Assembly: GCF_014042355.1 (NCBI RefSeq)
Contig: NZ_JACEZU010000002.1
Location: forward strand, 434,001 to 498,000
Direction of reading: 5' to 3'
DNA length: 64,000 nucleotides
Source: Rugamonas apoptosis
GTDB taxonomy: Bacteria > Pseudomonadota > Gammaproteobacteria > Burkholderiales > Burkholderiaceae_D
The position numbers and the translations under genes are program-made. Below are positions 8,445-17,456 of this stretch, piece by piece. How positions within the stretch are numbered: the stretch's first letter is position 1; each line of letters opens with the position of its first letter. The notes beneath the pieces were generated by a model that saw only the letters and a list, made by a program, of their open reading frames with translations, did not search any database and had not been told where the DNA came from.

Positions 8445-11141
8445 TTATTGGGTCACCGGATTTGGCTTGTTGGCGTCGATGCCGTACTTGGCGATCGCCT
8501 GCTCCACCACGGACACGTCGATCTTGCCTTCTTCGCTCAGCGATTTCAGCGCGGCGACCGTGATGTAGTAACGGTTCACCTCGAAGAACTCGCGCAGCTT
8601 GGCGCGGCTGTCGGAACGGCCGAAACCGTCCGTGCCCAGCACGCGGTAGGTGCGGTTCTTCGGCACGAAGGCGCGGATCTGTTCCGCGAAGGCGCGCATG
8701 TAGTCGGTGGTGGCGATGATCGGACCATCGGTGCCCTGCAGGCATTCGGTGGCGTACGGCACGCGCTGCTGCTTGCCTGGGTTGACCAGGTTCCAACGCT
8801 CGCAATCCTGGCCATCGCGGGCCACCAGCGTCAGCGACGGCGCGGACCACACGTCGGCGGCGACGTTCCAGTCGTTCTTCAGCAGTTCGGCGGCGAAGAT
8901 CGATTCGCGCAGGATGGTGCCCGAGCCGATCAGCTGTACGCGCTGCTTGGCTTTCTTGTCGCCTTCCTGCAGCAAATACATACCTTTCAGGATGCCCGCT
9001 TCCTGGCCAGCCTTCAGGCCTGGATGCGCGTAGTTCTCGTTCATGATGGTGATGTAGTAGAACACGTCTTCCTGTTCCGCCACCATGCGGCGCAGGCCGT
9101 CCTGGATGATGACCGCCACTTCATGCGAGAAGGTCGGATCGTACGGCACGCAGTTCGGGATGGTGGCCGCGATGATGTGGCTGTGGCCATCCTCGTGCTG
9201 CAAGCCTTCGCCGTTCAGCGTGGTACGGCCGGCGGTACCGGCCATCAGGAAGCCGCGGGCGCGCATGTCGCCGGCCGCCCAGGCCAGGTCGCCGATACGC
9301 TGCATGCCGAACATCGAGTAGAAGGTGTAGAACGGCACCATCACCCGGTTGTTGGTGGAGTACGACGTGGCCGCCGCGATCCACGAGCTCATGCCGCCCG
9401 CCTCGTTGATACCCTCTTGCAGGATCTGGCCAGCCTTGTCCTCGCGGTAGTACATCACCTGGTCCTTGTCGACCGGCTCGTACAACTGGCCCTGCTGGTT
9501 GAAGATACCGATCTGGCGGAACAGGCCTTCCATACCGAAGGTACGGGACTCGTCGACCAGGATAGGCACCACGCGCTGGCCCAGGTTAGGGTCTTTCAGC
9601 AGCGAGGTGATGATGCGCACGTAAGCTTGCGTGGTCGAGATTTCGCGGCCTTCCGGGGTCGCGTCGAGCACGTTCTGGAACGACGACAGCGCGGGCACGG
9701 GCAAGGACTCCTCGGCCTTCTCGCGGCGCTGCGGCAGGTAGCCGCCCAGCGCGGCGCGGCGCTCGTGCAGGTATTTCATTTCCGGCGAATCGTCGGCCGG
9801 CTTGAAGAACGGGATCTCGGCCAGCTTGTCGTCCGGGATCGGCAGCGCGAAGCGGTCGCGCATTTCGCGGATCGCCGCGTCGTCCAGTTTCTTGGTCTGG
9901 TGCGCCGTGTTGCGCGCCTCGCCCGACTTGCCCATGCCGAAGCCCTTGACGGTCTTCACCAGCAGCACGGTCGGCTGACCCTTGTGTTCCTGCGCGACCT
10001 TGAAGGCGGCGTAGATCTTGTGCGGATCGTGGCCGCCGCGGGTCAGGCGCCAGATGTCGTCGTCGGTCATGTTGGCGACCATTTCCAGCAGCTTCGGATG
10101 CTTGCCGAAGAAGTGCTTGCGCACGTAGGCGCCATCCTTGGCCTTGTAGTTCTGGTATTCGCCGTCGACGGTTTCCATCATCACGCGCTGCAGGATACCG
10201 TCCTTGTCGCGCGCCAGCAGGTCGTCCCAGCCCGGGCCCCAGATGACCTTGACGACGTTCCAGCCGGCGCCGCGGAAGTCCGCTTCCAGTTCCTGGATGA
10301 TCTTGCCGTTGCCGCGCACCGGACCGTCCAGGCGCTGCAGGTTGCAGTTGACGACAATGACCAGGTTGTCCAGGCGTTCGCGCGCGGCCATGCCGATGGC
10401 GCCCATCGATTCCGGTTCATCCATCTCGCCGTCGCCGCAGAAGGCCCACACTTTACGCTCGGCCGTATCGGCGATGGAGCGGGCGTGCAGGTACTTCAGG
10501 AAGCGCGCCTGGTAGATCGCCATCAGCGGGCCCAGGCCCATGGACACGGTGGGGAACTGCCAGAACTTCGGCATCAGTTTCGGGTGCGGATACGACGACA
10601 GGCCCTTGCCATCCACTTCGCGGCGGAAGTTCAGCAGCTGCTCTTCCGTCAAACGGCCTTCCAGGAACGCGCGCGCGTACACGCCGGGCGAGGAGTGGCC
10701 CTGGATGTACAGCAGGTCGCCGCCGTGGGTGTCGCTGGGGGCTTTCCAGAAGTGGTTGAAGCCGATGCCCAGCATATTGGCCAGCGAGGCGAAGCTCGAC
10801 AGGTGGCCGCCCAGGTCGCCGTCGGCGCGGTTGGCCTTGACCACCATCGCCATCGCGTTCCAGCGCATGAACGAGCGCAGGCGCTCTTCCAGCTCCAGGT
10901 TGCCGGGGCAATGCGCTTCCTGGTGTTGCGGAATCGTGTTCACGTACGCCGTATTGCTGGAGAACGGAATGTGGGCGCCGCGGCGGCGTGCCAAGTCAAC
11001 CAGACGTTCCATCAGGTAGTGCGCGCGATCCGGCCCCTCTTGTTCCAGCACCGCTTCCAGTGCATCAAGCCATTCTTTCGTTTCTTGCGAATCAGGGTCG
11101 ATGGCGGCGAGCGCCGTTACCTGGTCAAGTTGAGCTGACAT
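8445..11141 (-). CDS. aceE: Pyruvate dehydrogenase E1 component, homodimeric type
   Basis: Thiamine-diphosphate enzyme that decarboxylates pyruvate and reductively acetylates the E2 lipoyl groups. At 898 residues it is full length for the homodimeric AceE family. The thiamine-diphosphate motif GDGEMDEPES followed by VNCNLQRLDG is present, as are AceE hallmarks such as FSSNTAYVNTIP and EYQNYKAKDGAYVR. It is the first gene of the operon, with a GGAGAC ribosome site and a good sigma-70 promoter about 95-120 bases upstream. An inverted repeat over the -10 region suggests repression. Confidence 0.98.
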   Translation of the reverse strand: MSAQLDQVTALAAIDPDSQETKEWLDALEAVLEQEGPDRAHYLMERLVDLARRRGAHIPFSSNTAYVNTIPQHQEAHCPGNLELEERLRSFMRWNAMAMVVKANRADGDLGGHLSSFASLANMLGIGFNHFWKAPSDTHGGDLLYIQGHSSPGVYARAFLEGRLTEEQLLNFRREVDGKGLSSYPHPKLMPKFWQFPTVSMGLGPLMAIYQARFLKYLHARSIADTAERKVWAFCGDGEMDEPESMGAIGMAARERLDNLVIVVNCNLQRLDGPVRGNGKIIQELEADFRGAGWNVVKVIWGPGWDDLLARDKDGILQRVMMETVDGEYQNYKAKDGAYVRKHFFGKHPKLLEMVANMTDDDIWRLTRGGHDPHKIYAAFKVAQEHKGQPTVLLVKTVKGFGMGKSGEARNTAHQTKKLDDAAIREMRDRFALPIPDDKLAEIPFFKPADDSPEMKYLHERRAALGGYLPQRREKAEESLPVPALSSFQNVLDATPEGREISTTQAYVRIITSLLKDPNLGQRVVPILVDESRTFGMEGLFRQIGIFNQQGQLYEPVDKDQVMYYREDKAGQILQEGINEAGGMSSWIAAATSYSTNNRVMVPFYTFYSMFGMQRIGDLAWAAGDMRARGFLMAGTAGRTTLNGEGLQHEDGHSHIIAATIPNCVPYDPTFSHEVAVIIQDGLRRMVAEQEDVFYYITIMNENYAHPGLKAGQEAGILKGMYLLQEGDKKAKQRVQLIGSGTILRESIFAAELLKNDWNVAADVWSAPSLTLVARDGQDCERWNLVNPGKQQRVPYATECLQGTDGPIIATTDYMRAFAEQIRAFVPKNRTYRVLGTDGFGRSDSRAKLREFFEVNRYYITVAALKSLSEEGKIDVSVVEQAIAKYGIDANKPNPVTQ

Positions 11142-11226
11142 GTATTAAGTCTCCTGTGTGAATGCCTTGATCCAGGGATCGCCGGCGGACGGTACTACGC
11201 TGATTATTTACCAATACGACAATTTA

Positions 11227-11263
11227 GTGGAGTGATTCTAACAGCACTCCCACGCTTTTTCAA
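11227..11263 (-). promoter_or_regulatory. aceE promoter with overlapping inverted repeat
   Basis: On the minus strand, TTGAAA (11258-11263) and TAGAAT (11235-11240) are spaced by 17 bases. An inverted repeat, GTGGAGTG (11227-11234) with CACTCCCAC (11245-11253), brackets the -10 box and could be the site of a pdh repressor. The repressor identity is unknown. Confidence 0.55.
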
Positions 11264-11508
11264 ATAGCGATATGAGTTTTTATAATGTGAAATGACCTGT
11301 CGTTTTTTGCCACACCGGGTGCTGCAATGCAGCATGCGAGAACCGGAAAAATCGAACGAGCGGACAGGCGAAAAGCCTGCCGCCACGGGGGAAATGCAGC
11401 AGCAACGCCGGGCAAGTGAGCGGCGCTTGACAGACGCGGCGGCGAGGAGTTGGCCCACATGGCGCGCGGCGGCGCGCCATCCCATGGAAAGGTGCAATAA
11501 CAGATCAT
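11264..11508. other. Non-coding stretch between pdh and ars promoters
   Basis: No convincing gene is seen in about 245 bases. There is a short hairpin (CAGGC-GAAAA-GCCTG) and a TATAAT-like box near 11280 without a good -35 partner. Confidence 0.4.
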
Positions 11509-11521
11509 TTGAACACTTCAA
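11509..11521 (+). promoter_or_regulatory. ArsR operator candidate, TTGAA-CAC-TTCAA
   Basis: A short perfect inverted repeat lies 21 bases before the arsR ATG, in the usual place for an ArsR-family autoregulatory box. The TTCAA half recurs in the boxes upstream of the second arsR gene near 57.85 kb. Confidence 0.5.
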
Positions 11522-11542
11522 CTATTGTTGTATTATCAGAGT

Positions 11543-11920
11543 ATGGAAAAGAACACCGCCACCACCATTTTTGAATCACTGGCATCGGGCGTCCGGCTGG
11601 ATGTGTACCGGCTGCTGGTGCGCAACGGGATGCAAGGCATGGTGGCCGGCGAGATCGCCGCGACGCTCGACGTCCCGCCAACCAACCTGTCGTTCCACCT
11701 CAAGGCACTGACCCAGGCCGGCATGCTTACGGTCGAACAGCAAGGACGGTTCCAGCGCTACCGGGCCAACATGCCGCTGATGCTGGACCTGATCGCCTAC
11801 CTGACCGAGGAGTGCTGCGCCGGCCATCCCGAGCAATGCGCGGATATGCGCGCCGCGTCCGGCTGCGCCAGCACCGTCCTGCCACCACTGCCTCCCACCC
11901 GAAAGCGTTCCGAACCATGA
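11543..11920 (+). CDS. arsR: ArsR family arsenic-responsive repressor (first ars locus)
   Basis: A 125-residue winged-helix repressor that leaves DNA when As(III) binds. The recognition region reads LDVPPTNLSFHLKALTQAGM. The cysteine cluster C91, C92 and C99 lies at the C-terminal end, as in the Acidithiobacillus-type ArsR, not in the DNA-binding helix as in plasmid R773 ArsR. It resembles the second ArsR in this window (57476-57832) along its whole length. Its stop overlaps the ATG of the damaged arsC. It probably controls arsR-arsC'-arsD-arsA from the inverted repeat just upstream. Confidence 0.92.
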   Translation: MEKNTATTIFESLASGVRLDVYRLLVRNGMQGMVAGEIAATLDVPPTNLSFHLKALTQAGMLTVEQQGRFQRYRANMPLMLDLIAYLTEECCAGHPEQCADMRAASGCASTVLPPLPPTRKRSEP

Positions 11921-12117
11921 AGGTGCTGTTTCTCTGCACCGGCAATTCGTGCCGCTCGATCCTGGGCGAAGCGACCTTCAACCGCCTTGCCCCGCCAACG
12001 TGGCGCGCCATGAGCGCGCGTATCGAAGCCTGGCTTGCGTTGCCGCTGTATGAATTGGCGCACGATAAGGCTAAGCTCAAGACGGAGCTTGACCGTATCG
12101 GCGCGTTGACCGCATGA
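11917..12117 (+). pseudogene. arsC: Arsenate reductase with large in-frame internal deletion
   Basis: The 66-residue product keeps the P-loop CTGNSCRSILGEATFN and the last 30 or so residues (RIEAWLALPLYELAHDK). It is joined directly where the intact paralogue at 56970-57449 has about 95 more residues. The lost part carries the two redox cysteines of thioredoxin-coupled ArsC and the general-acid aspartate of the low-molecular-weight phosphatase fold, so arsenate reduction is not expected. The join sits in GCGC-rich sequence present at both ends of the deleted segment in the paralogue. The reading frame is preserved and overlaps arsR by four bases, so translational coupling to arsD may survive. 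Confidence 0.85.
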
Positions 12118-12151
12118 CGCGTTCCCCTGCACGTTTTTGAAAGGACTAACC

Positions 12152-12511
12152 ATGGCAACCATTCAGATTTTTGACCCTGCCCTGTGCTGCAACACGGGCG
12201 TCTGCGGCGTCGACGTGGACCAGGCGCTGGTGAGCTTCGCCGCCGACGTGGACTGGGCCAAACAGAACGGCGCGCAGCTTGAACGCTACAACCTGGCGCA
12301 ACAACCGCTCGCGTTCGCGGAAAACCCGACCGTCAAAGCCTTCCTGCAACGTTCCGGGCAGGAGGCGCTGCCCTTGACCCTGGTCGATGGCGAGGTGGCC
12401 CTGGCGGGCCGCTACCCCAACCGGGCCGAACTGGGCCGCTGGGCCGGCATCGCCACCGCGGAAACGGCGCCAGCCCAAGGGGCTTGCTGCTCCGGCGGCC
12501 GCTGCTGCTGA
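12152..12511 (+). CDS. arsD: ArsD arsenite metallochaperone
   Basis: ArsD passes As(III) to the ArsA ATPase and is also a weak repressor. The 119-residue protein has Cys12, Cys13 and Cys18 (FDPALCCNTGVCG), exactly the essential triad of characterised ArsD. A vicinal pair of CC motifs closes the C-terminus (CCSGGRCC), a tail seen in some ArsD proteins. An AAGGA ribosome site precedes the ATG. It sits between the deleted arsC and arsA, the expected partner. Confidence 0.94.
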   Translation: MATIQIFDPALCCNTGVCGVDVDQALVSFAADVDWAKQNGAQLERYNLAQQPLAFAENPTVKAFLQRSGQEALPLTLVDGEVALAGRYPNRAELGRWAGIATAETAPAQGACCSGGRCC

Positions 12512-12526
12512 GCGGAGGGCCAGCCC

Positions 12527-14299
12527 ATGTACTTTCTCGCGCAACCACCACGCCATCTGTTCTTCACCGGCAAGGGCGGCGTCGGCAAGACGTCGATCGC
12601 CTGCGCCACGGCAGTGCAACTGGCCGCCGAGGGCAAGCAGGTGCTGCTCGTCAGCTCCGACCCCGCCTCGAACGTGGGGCAAGTGTTCGGTATCGACATC
12701 GGCAATCACATCACGGCGATCCCCTCCGTGCCCGGGCTGTCGGCGCTGGAGATCGACCCGCTGGCGGCCGCCCAGGCTTATCGTGACCGCATCGTCGGCC
12801 CGGTGCGCGGCGTTTTGCCCGATGCCGTCGTCCGGGGGATAGAAGAACAGCTTTCCGGCGCCTGCACCACCGAAATCGCGGCCTTCGATGAATTCACGGC
12901 GCTGCTGACCGATACGGCCTTGACGGCGAACTACGCCCACATCATTTTCGACACCGCCCCCACCGGCCACACCATCCGCCTGCTGCAACTGGCCGGCGCC
13001 TGGAGCGGTTTTCTTGAACAAGGCAAGGGCGACGCGTCCTGCCTGGGACCGCTGGCGGGACTGGACAAGCAACGCACGCAATACAAGGCCGCCGTGGACG
13101 CCTTGGCCGATCCGCGGCGGACCCGCCTGGTGCTGGTGGCGCGCGCGCAGCGGGCCACCCTGCGGGAAGTGGCCCGCACCCACGAGGAGCTGGCCGCCAT
13201 CGGGTTGTCGCAACAGTATCTCGTCATCAATGGCGTGCTGCCAGCCGGCGAGGCGCAGCAGGACGCCCTGGCGGCAGCGATCGCCCAACGCGAGCACGCC
13301 GCGCTCGGCGCCATGCCGGCGGTGCTCACGGCATTGCCGCAAGACCGGATCAGCCTGAAACCCTACAATCTGGTGGGACTGGACGCGCTGCGTCATTTGC
13401 TGGACGACACTGCTGCGGTGGCGCCATCCAACACCATCGACCTGCCCGCCCGGCTCGACGTCCCCAGCCTGGCCGCGCTGGTCGACGACATCGCCGCCGA
13501 CGGCCATGGCCTGGTCATGCTCATGGGCAAAGGTGGGGTGGGCAAGACCACCCTGGCCGCTGCCGTCGCCGTGGAACTGGCGCAACGCGGCCTGCCCGTG
13601 CATCTGACCACCTCCGATCCGGCCGCGCATCTGACTGAAACGCTGGAGGGTACGCTGCCGCACCTGACGGTCAGCCGCATCGACCCGCACGCGGAAACGG
13701 AACGCTACCGCCAGCACGTGCTCGATACCAAGGGCGCCCGGCTCGACGCGGCAGGACGCGCACTGCTGGAGGAGGATCTGCGCTCGCCCTGCACCGAGGA
13801 AGTCGCCGTGTTTCAAGCCTTCTCGCGCGTCATCCGGGAAGCGGGCAAGCAGTTCGTGGTGATGGATACGGCCCCCACCGGACACACGCTGCTGTTGCTG
13901 GACGCCACCGGCGCCTATCACCGCGAAGTGACGCGCCAGATGGGCACCACGGGCCTGCACTACACGACCCCGATGATGCAACTGCAAGACCCGAAGCAAA
14001 CCAAGGTGTTGCTGGTCACGCTGGCCGAAACGACGCCGGTGCTGGAAGCGGCCAACCTGCAAGCGGACTTGCGCCGGGCCGGCATCGAACCGTGGGCGTG
14101 GGTGATCAACAGCAGCGTGGCGGCCAGCCGCCCAAGCTCGGCGCTGCTGCGCCAGCGGGCCCACAACGAGCTGCGGGAAATCGACGCCGTGGCCACGCGG
14201 CACGCCCGGCGCTATGCGGTGGTGCCGCTGCTGCAACAGGAGCCCGTAGGCGTGGAGCGCCTGCGCGAGCTGGCCCACCTTGCGCACGGCGAACCCTGA
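12527..14299 (+). CDS. arsA: ArsA arsenite-stimulated ATPase
   Basis: Cytosolic ATPase that energises an ArsB-type arsenite pump. The 590-residue protein is the usual tandem duplication, with P-loops GKGGVGKTS (about 15-23) and GKGGVGKTT (about 333) and DTAPTGHT signal motifs in both halves (about 142 and 446). Cys113 and Cys172 match the metal-site numbering of the E. coli protein, and a third cysteine lies in SPCTEE near 420. All parts of a working ATPase are visible. No arsB or acr3 gene follows: the next gene is a glutathione S-transferase after 234 bases. The membrane partner must be elsewhere or lost. Confidence 0.95.
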   Translation: MYFLAQPPRHLFFTGKGGVGKTSIACATAVQLAAEGKQVLLVSSDPASNVGQVFGIDIGNHITAIPSVPGLSALEIDPLAAAQAYRDRIVGPVRGVLPDAVVRGIEEQLSGACTTEIAAFDEFTALLTDTALTANYAHIIFDTAPTGHTIRLLQLAGAWSGFLEQGKGDASCLGPLAGLDKQRTQYKAAVDALADPRRTRLVLVARAQRATLREVARTHEELAAIGLSQQYLVINGVLPAGEAQQDALAAAIAQREHAALGAMPAVLTALPQDRISLKPYNLVGLDALRHLLDDTAAVAPSNTIDLPARLDVPSLAALVDDIAADGHGLVMLMGKGGVGKTTLAAAVAVELAQRGLPVHLTTSDPAAHLTETLEGTLPHLTVSRIDPHAETERYRQHVLDTKGARLDAAGRALLEEDLRSPCTEEVAVFQAFSRVIREAGKQFVVMDTAPTGHTLLLLDATGAYHREVTRQMGTTGLHYTTPMMQLQDPKQTKVLLVTLAETTPVLEAANLQADLRRAGIEPWAWVINSSVAASRPSSALLRQRAHNELREIDAVATRHARRYAVVPLLQQEPVGVERLRELAHLAHGEP

Positions 14300-14533
14300 G
14301 CCGGCCCGCAAGCGCCCCCATCCCTTTCCTGTCAACCCAGGCCGCGCGCGCCCATGCGGCGCGGCGCGCCGTGGCCGCCGCGATCAGCCTGTTCGGCGGC
14401 GCACGGATTATTTCGCGACAGCGTAATGGACAGCATGGCTACCGGCCTCGCGTGCGTGGATCACTACTGACACTTTCTGACAGTAGGCGGTAGGATAATG
14501 ACAACATTGATCACTAGCCAAGGAGCTTGAACC

Positions 14534-15157
14534 ATGCGTCTTTACTACCATCCCATCTCGACGTGCTCGCGCCGCGTCCTGATGACAGCCCACAGTCTCG
14601 GGATCCAACTCGATCTCGTGTTGGTCGATCTCACCAAGGGGCAGCAAAATGCTCTGGAATTTTTGCAACTCAATCCGAATCATCGGGTTCCGGTACTGGA
14701 GCATGACGGTTTTGTACTCTGGGAATCGTACGCAATCATGCAGTACCTGGCCGACACGGTGCCGGATCAGACGATTTACCCCCTCGATCCACGGTCTCGC
14801 GCTGACGTCAATCGTTGGCTGTTCTGGTGCGGGCAGCATTTCATGCCGGGTGTGGCTATCCTGAATTGGGAAAACTCAATCAAGAAAATGATCGGTATCG
14901 GCCCTGCGGACCCCGCTGAGGTTAGCCGTGGCGAGAACCTCTTCGTCGAGGCAGCGAAGATACTCGATGCACACCTTGAGCATCGTGAGTGGATGTGCGA
15001 CACCGGTGTGTCGCTCGCTGATTTCGCGATCGCCGCGCCGCTAGCCGACCAGCATAGCGCCAAACTTCCGATGGATGACCGGCCTAACCTCCTGCGATGG
15101 CTCAGCCGTATACAGGCGCTCGATTCCTGGAAAAAGACTGAAGCAGGCAACCTATAA
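14534..15157 (+). CDS. Glutathione S-transferase
   Basis: A 207-residue cytosolic enzyme that conjugates glutathione to electrophiles. The N-terminal thioredoxin-like domain shows YYHPISTCSRRVLM with the likely catalytic serine, the glutathione-binding NHRVPVLEHDG and the ESYAIMQYL motif. The C-terminal half is all-helical. An AAGGAG ribosome site is well placed. It follows the arsenic operon but is separated by a spacer with its own possible promoter. A possible transposase scrap follows directly, which hints that this patch was moved or rearranged. Confidence 0.93.
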   Translation: MRLYYHPISTCSRRVLMTAHSLGIQLDLVLVDLTKGQQNALEFLQLNPNHRVPVLEHDGFVLWESYAIMQYLADTVPDQTIYPLDPRSRADVNRWLFWCGQHFMPGVAILNWENSIKKMIGIGPADPAEVSRGENLFVEAAKILDAHLEHREWMCDTGVSLADFAIAAPLADQHSAKLPMDDRPNLLRWLSRIQALDSWKKTEAGNL

Positions 15158-15168
15158 GCGCCAGAGCA

Positions 15169-15348
15169 ATGGAAACAGCGTTGCGGATGCACGGGCTTCG
15201 CAACGCGCTGGCGTACGCCTCCAAGGGGCAGCGCCAGGCCGTCATGGCCATGCAGCGTGAGGGCTTACAGTCCTTGAGAGCGGCCAGCGCCGCACTTCTG
15301 CCTGAGCCGAATTCTTCTACCCAGGCTATCCTTCACGCATTACAATAA
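15169..15348 (+). pseudogene. Possible IS256-family transposase scrap
   Basis: A short frame of about 59 residues contains LRNALAYASKGQRQAVMA, which resembles the conserved 'RN-L-YV--K-R--V-A' stretch of IS256/mutator transposases. The catalytic acidic residues are absent and the sequence after residue 27 no longer matches that family. No ribosome site or terminal repeats are seen. It lies between the glutathione S-transferase and a binding-protein-like gene. The identification rests on this one motif. Confidence 0.35.
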
Positions 15349-15385
15349 ACGGCGCCTGCCAACCCGCTCTCGTGACTTTTTGCCT

Positions 15386-16273
15386 ATGAAAACGCCAAGC
15401 CGCCCAAAAGCGATGCTGTGTAGTCTGGTGTTTGGCCTGCTCTGCCATAGCGTCAGAGCCGAGAGCATGAGTTGGTGGCTGACCGATTTCCCGCCCTATT
15501 CCATTCCAGAAAATGGCGAGCCTGGTAGCGGCGCGGTGGATCTGGTGTTGCACGGAGTAATGGCGGCTTGGCCGGAGAAAATTACCCATCAATTCCGCAT
15601 CGCCAACACCAGCCGCATCTGGACTTCCATCGATGCCGGCACGGAGGCTTGCTACACCAGTGCCTTGCACACGCCGCAACGGGCCAGACAGGCGTACCTG
15701 AGCGATGTTTTTATCCTTCCGCCCATCCAGCTGATCGTGCGCAAGGACCGCCTCGAACAAGTGCCGATGAACGCCAACGGGGAAGTCCAGTTCGCCGCCT
15801 TGATTTCCAGGCGCGATATCAATGGCGTCCTGGTCTCCGGGCGCGCCTACGGCACGGAATTGGATGCCGCGCTCGCCGGCACCCCGCATGGCGAGAATCT
15901 CACTTTCAGCGGCAGCAAGGTGCTAGGCGCCAACCTCTTCAAGATGATCGCGGCGGGCCGGGCCGACTACACGCTGGATTACGATTTCATCCTGGCCTAC
16001 CAGATGAAAGACGCGGCCGCGCTGGATGTGCTCACGACCTTACCTATCGATGTCGCCAATACGCCCTTAGTTGGCAGTTTTGCCTGCCCCCGTACCTTGT
16101 GGGGACAAAAGATGATAGAGCGAATCGACCATATCGTAAGCCAGCTCGCACAGAATGCGCGCTACCGCGATCAATTTGAGCGCTGGCTCTTGCCGGGCAC
16201 CAAAGCGCGCTATGCCGCGAAATTTGACCAGTTCTATAAAAGTCGAAGCAAAAATCAAGGGTCGAATCACTGA
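15386..16273 (+). CDS. Periplasmic substrate-binding-like protein (SBP_bac_3/TIGR02285 type)
   Basis: A 295-residue secreted protein with a signal peptide ending near residue 25 (CHSVRAES). The mature part begins [20 protein letters not shown], the first strand and ligand loop of family 3 solute-binding proteins, and ends with an RFERWLLPG-like helix. Two cysteines are present (ACYTSA and SFACPRT). No ABC permease or ATPase gene is adjacent, so it may be a stand-alone sensor or binding protein. I cannot assign a ligand. The ATG at 15386 is preferred to the upstream TTG. Confidence 0.75.
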   Translation: MKTPSRPKAMLCSLVFGLLCHSVRAESMSWWLTDFPPYSIPENGEPGSGAVDLVLHGVMAAWPEKITHQFRIANTSRIWTSIDAGTEACYTSALHTPQRARQAYLSDVFILPPIQLIVRKDRLEQVPMNANGEVQFAALISRRDINGVLVSGRAYGTELDAALAGTPHGENLTFSGSKVLGANLFKMIAAGRADYTLDYDFILAYQMKDAAALDVLTTLPIDVANTPLVGSFACPRTLWGQKMIERIDHIVSQLAQNARYRDQFERWLLPGTKARYAAKFDQFYKSRSKNQGSNH

Positions 16274-16589
16274 CTGTTATCAATCGATAATCATCCAGCC
16301 ATCCACCCGCCATTGCCGAACCTCCTCCAACCTGCAAAAAACAGAGTCTGGCCGCGCACCAGAGTACAGGCTACGCGCCCGGCATTGCAGGTGCTGTTCT
16401 CGCATTTTATTACCTCCTTTCAGTTTCTCCATGTTCTACAGAAGGGCTCGATCCTCATCTCAAGATGCCGAATTCGCCTTTGCTGGGCCGGCGCTATCGC
16501 CGCTTTCGGTTGTCCTCCAAACCGCGAGGATTCGTCGCCCGCCCCCGCCCGGCTTTATAATCTTGTTTTTCCCTCCAACTGCCAAAATC
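16274..16589. other. Intergenic region upstream of folD
   Basis: About 315 bases with no supported gene. A consensus TATAAT box lies at 16556-16561, 28 bases before the folD ATG. The best -35 candidate (TTCGTC, 16531-16536) is weak and spaced at 19. No riboswitch-like fold was recognised. Confidence 0.5.
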
Positions 16590-17435
16590 ATGCCTGCTCA
16601 ACTGATCGATGGAATCGCCCTCTCCCAAAAACTGCGCGGTGAAATAGCCGCGCGCGCCGCCGCGCTCACCGCCAAGGGCAAGCAACCCGGCCTGGCCGTG
16701 ATCCTGGTCGGTGAAGATCCGGCCAGCCAGGTCTACGTACGCAACAAGGTCAAGGCTTGCGGCGACGTGGGCTTCCACTCGGTGCTGGAAAAATACGAGG
16801 CCGAGCTGTCCGAGACGGCCCTGCTGGCCCGCATCGCCAAACTGAACGCCGACCCGGCCATCCACGGCATCCTGGTGCAAATGCCGCTGCCCAAGCACAT
16901 CAACCCGCACAAGGTGATCGAAGCCATCTCCACCACCAAGGACGTGGACGGCTATTCCGTGCTCAGCGCCGGTGAACTGATGACGGGCCTGCCAGGCTTC
17001 CGCCCCTGCACCCCGTACGGCTGCATGAAGCTGATCGAATCGACCGGCGTCGACCTGCGCGGCAAGCACGCCGTCGTGATCGGCCGCAGCAACACGGTCG
17101 GCAAACCGATGGGCCTGCTGCTCTTGCAAGCCAACGCCACCGTCACCATCTGCCATAGCGCAACGCCGGACCTGGGCCTGCATACCCGCCAGGCCGACGT
17201 GGTGGTGGCCGCCGTGGGCCGCCGCAACACGCTGACGGCCGACATGGTCAAGCCGGGCGCCATCGTGATCGACGTGGGCATGAACCGCGACGACGCGGGC
17301 AAGCTGTGCGGCGACGTCGATTTCGCCGGTGTCAAGGAAGTGGCCTCGCACATCACGCCCGTGCCGGGCGGGGTGGGTCCGATGACCATCACCATGCTGC
17401 TGATGAACACGGTGGAAGCGGCCGAGCGCCTGTAA
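16590..17435 (+). CDS. folD: Bifunctional methylenetetrahydrofolate dehydrogenase/cyclohydrolase
   Basis: Interconverts 5,10-methylene-, 5,10-methenyl- and 10-formyl-tetrahydrofolate, supplying one-carbon units for purines and initiator tRNA. The 281-residue length is standard. Family signatures are present: [20 protein letters not shown] with the catalytic lysine, [14 protein letters not shown], the nucleotide-binding [13 protein letters not shown], and the C-terminal [18 protein letters not shown] box lies upstream. Three consecutive hairpins separate it from prlC. Confidence 0.97.
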   Translation: MPAQLIDGIALSQKLRGEIAARAAALTAKGKQPGLAVILVGEDPASQVYVRNKVKACGDVGFHSVLEKYEAELSETALLARIAKLNADPAIHGILVQMPLPKHINPHKVIEAISTTKDVDGYSVLSAGELMTGLPGFRPCTPYGCMKLIESTGVDLRGKHAVVIGRSNTVGKPMGLLLLQANATVTICHSATPDLGLHTRQADVVVAAVGRRNTLTADMVKPGAIVIDVGMNRDDAGKLCGDVDFAGVKEVASHITPVPGGVGPMTITMLLMNTVEAAERL

Positions 17436-17456
17436 GCGCGGCTGAGTAATTCGTGG

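Noticed and set aside
5067-11138. A 2023-codon open frame on the plus strand across the pdh operon
   Set aside because: It is the antisense shadow of lpdA, aceF and aceE. The composition is His/Arg/Gly/Val-rich and no domain is visible.
12146-14335. Long minus-strand frame over arsD-arsA
   Set aside because: Antisense of two confidently identified genes; no homology features.
16274-16589. Possible riboswitch or small RNA upstream of folD
   Set aside because: No conserved fold or motif could be recognised; only a TATAAT box is supported.
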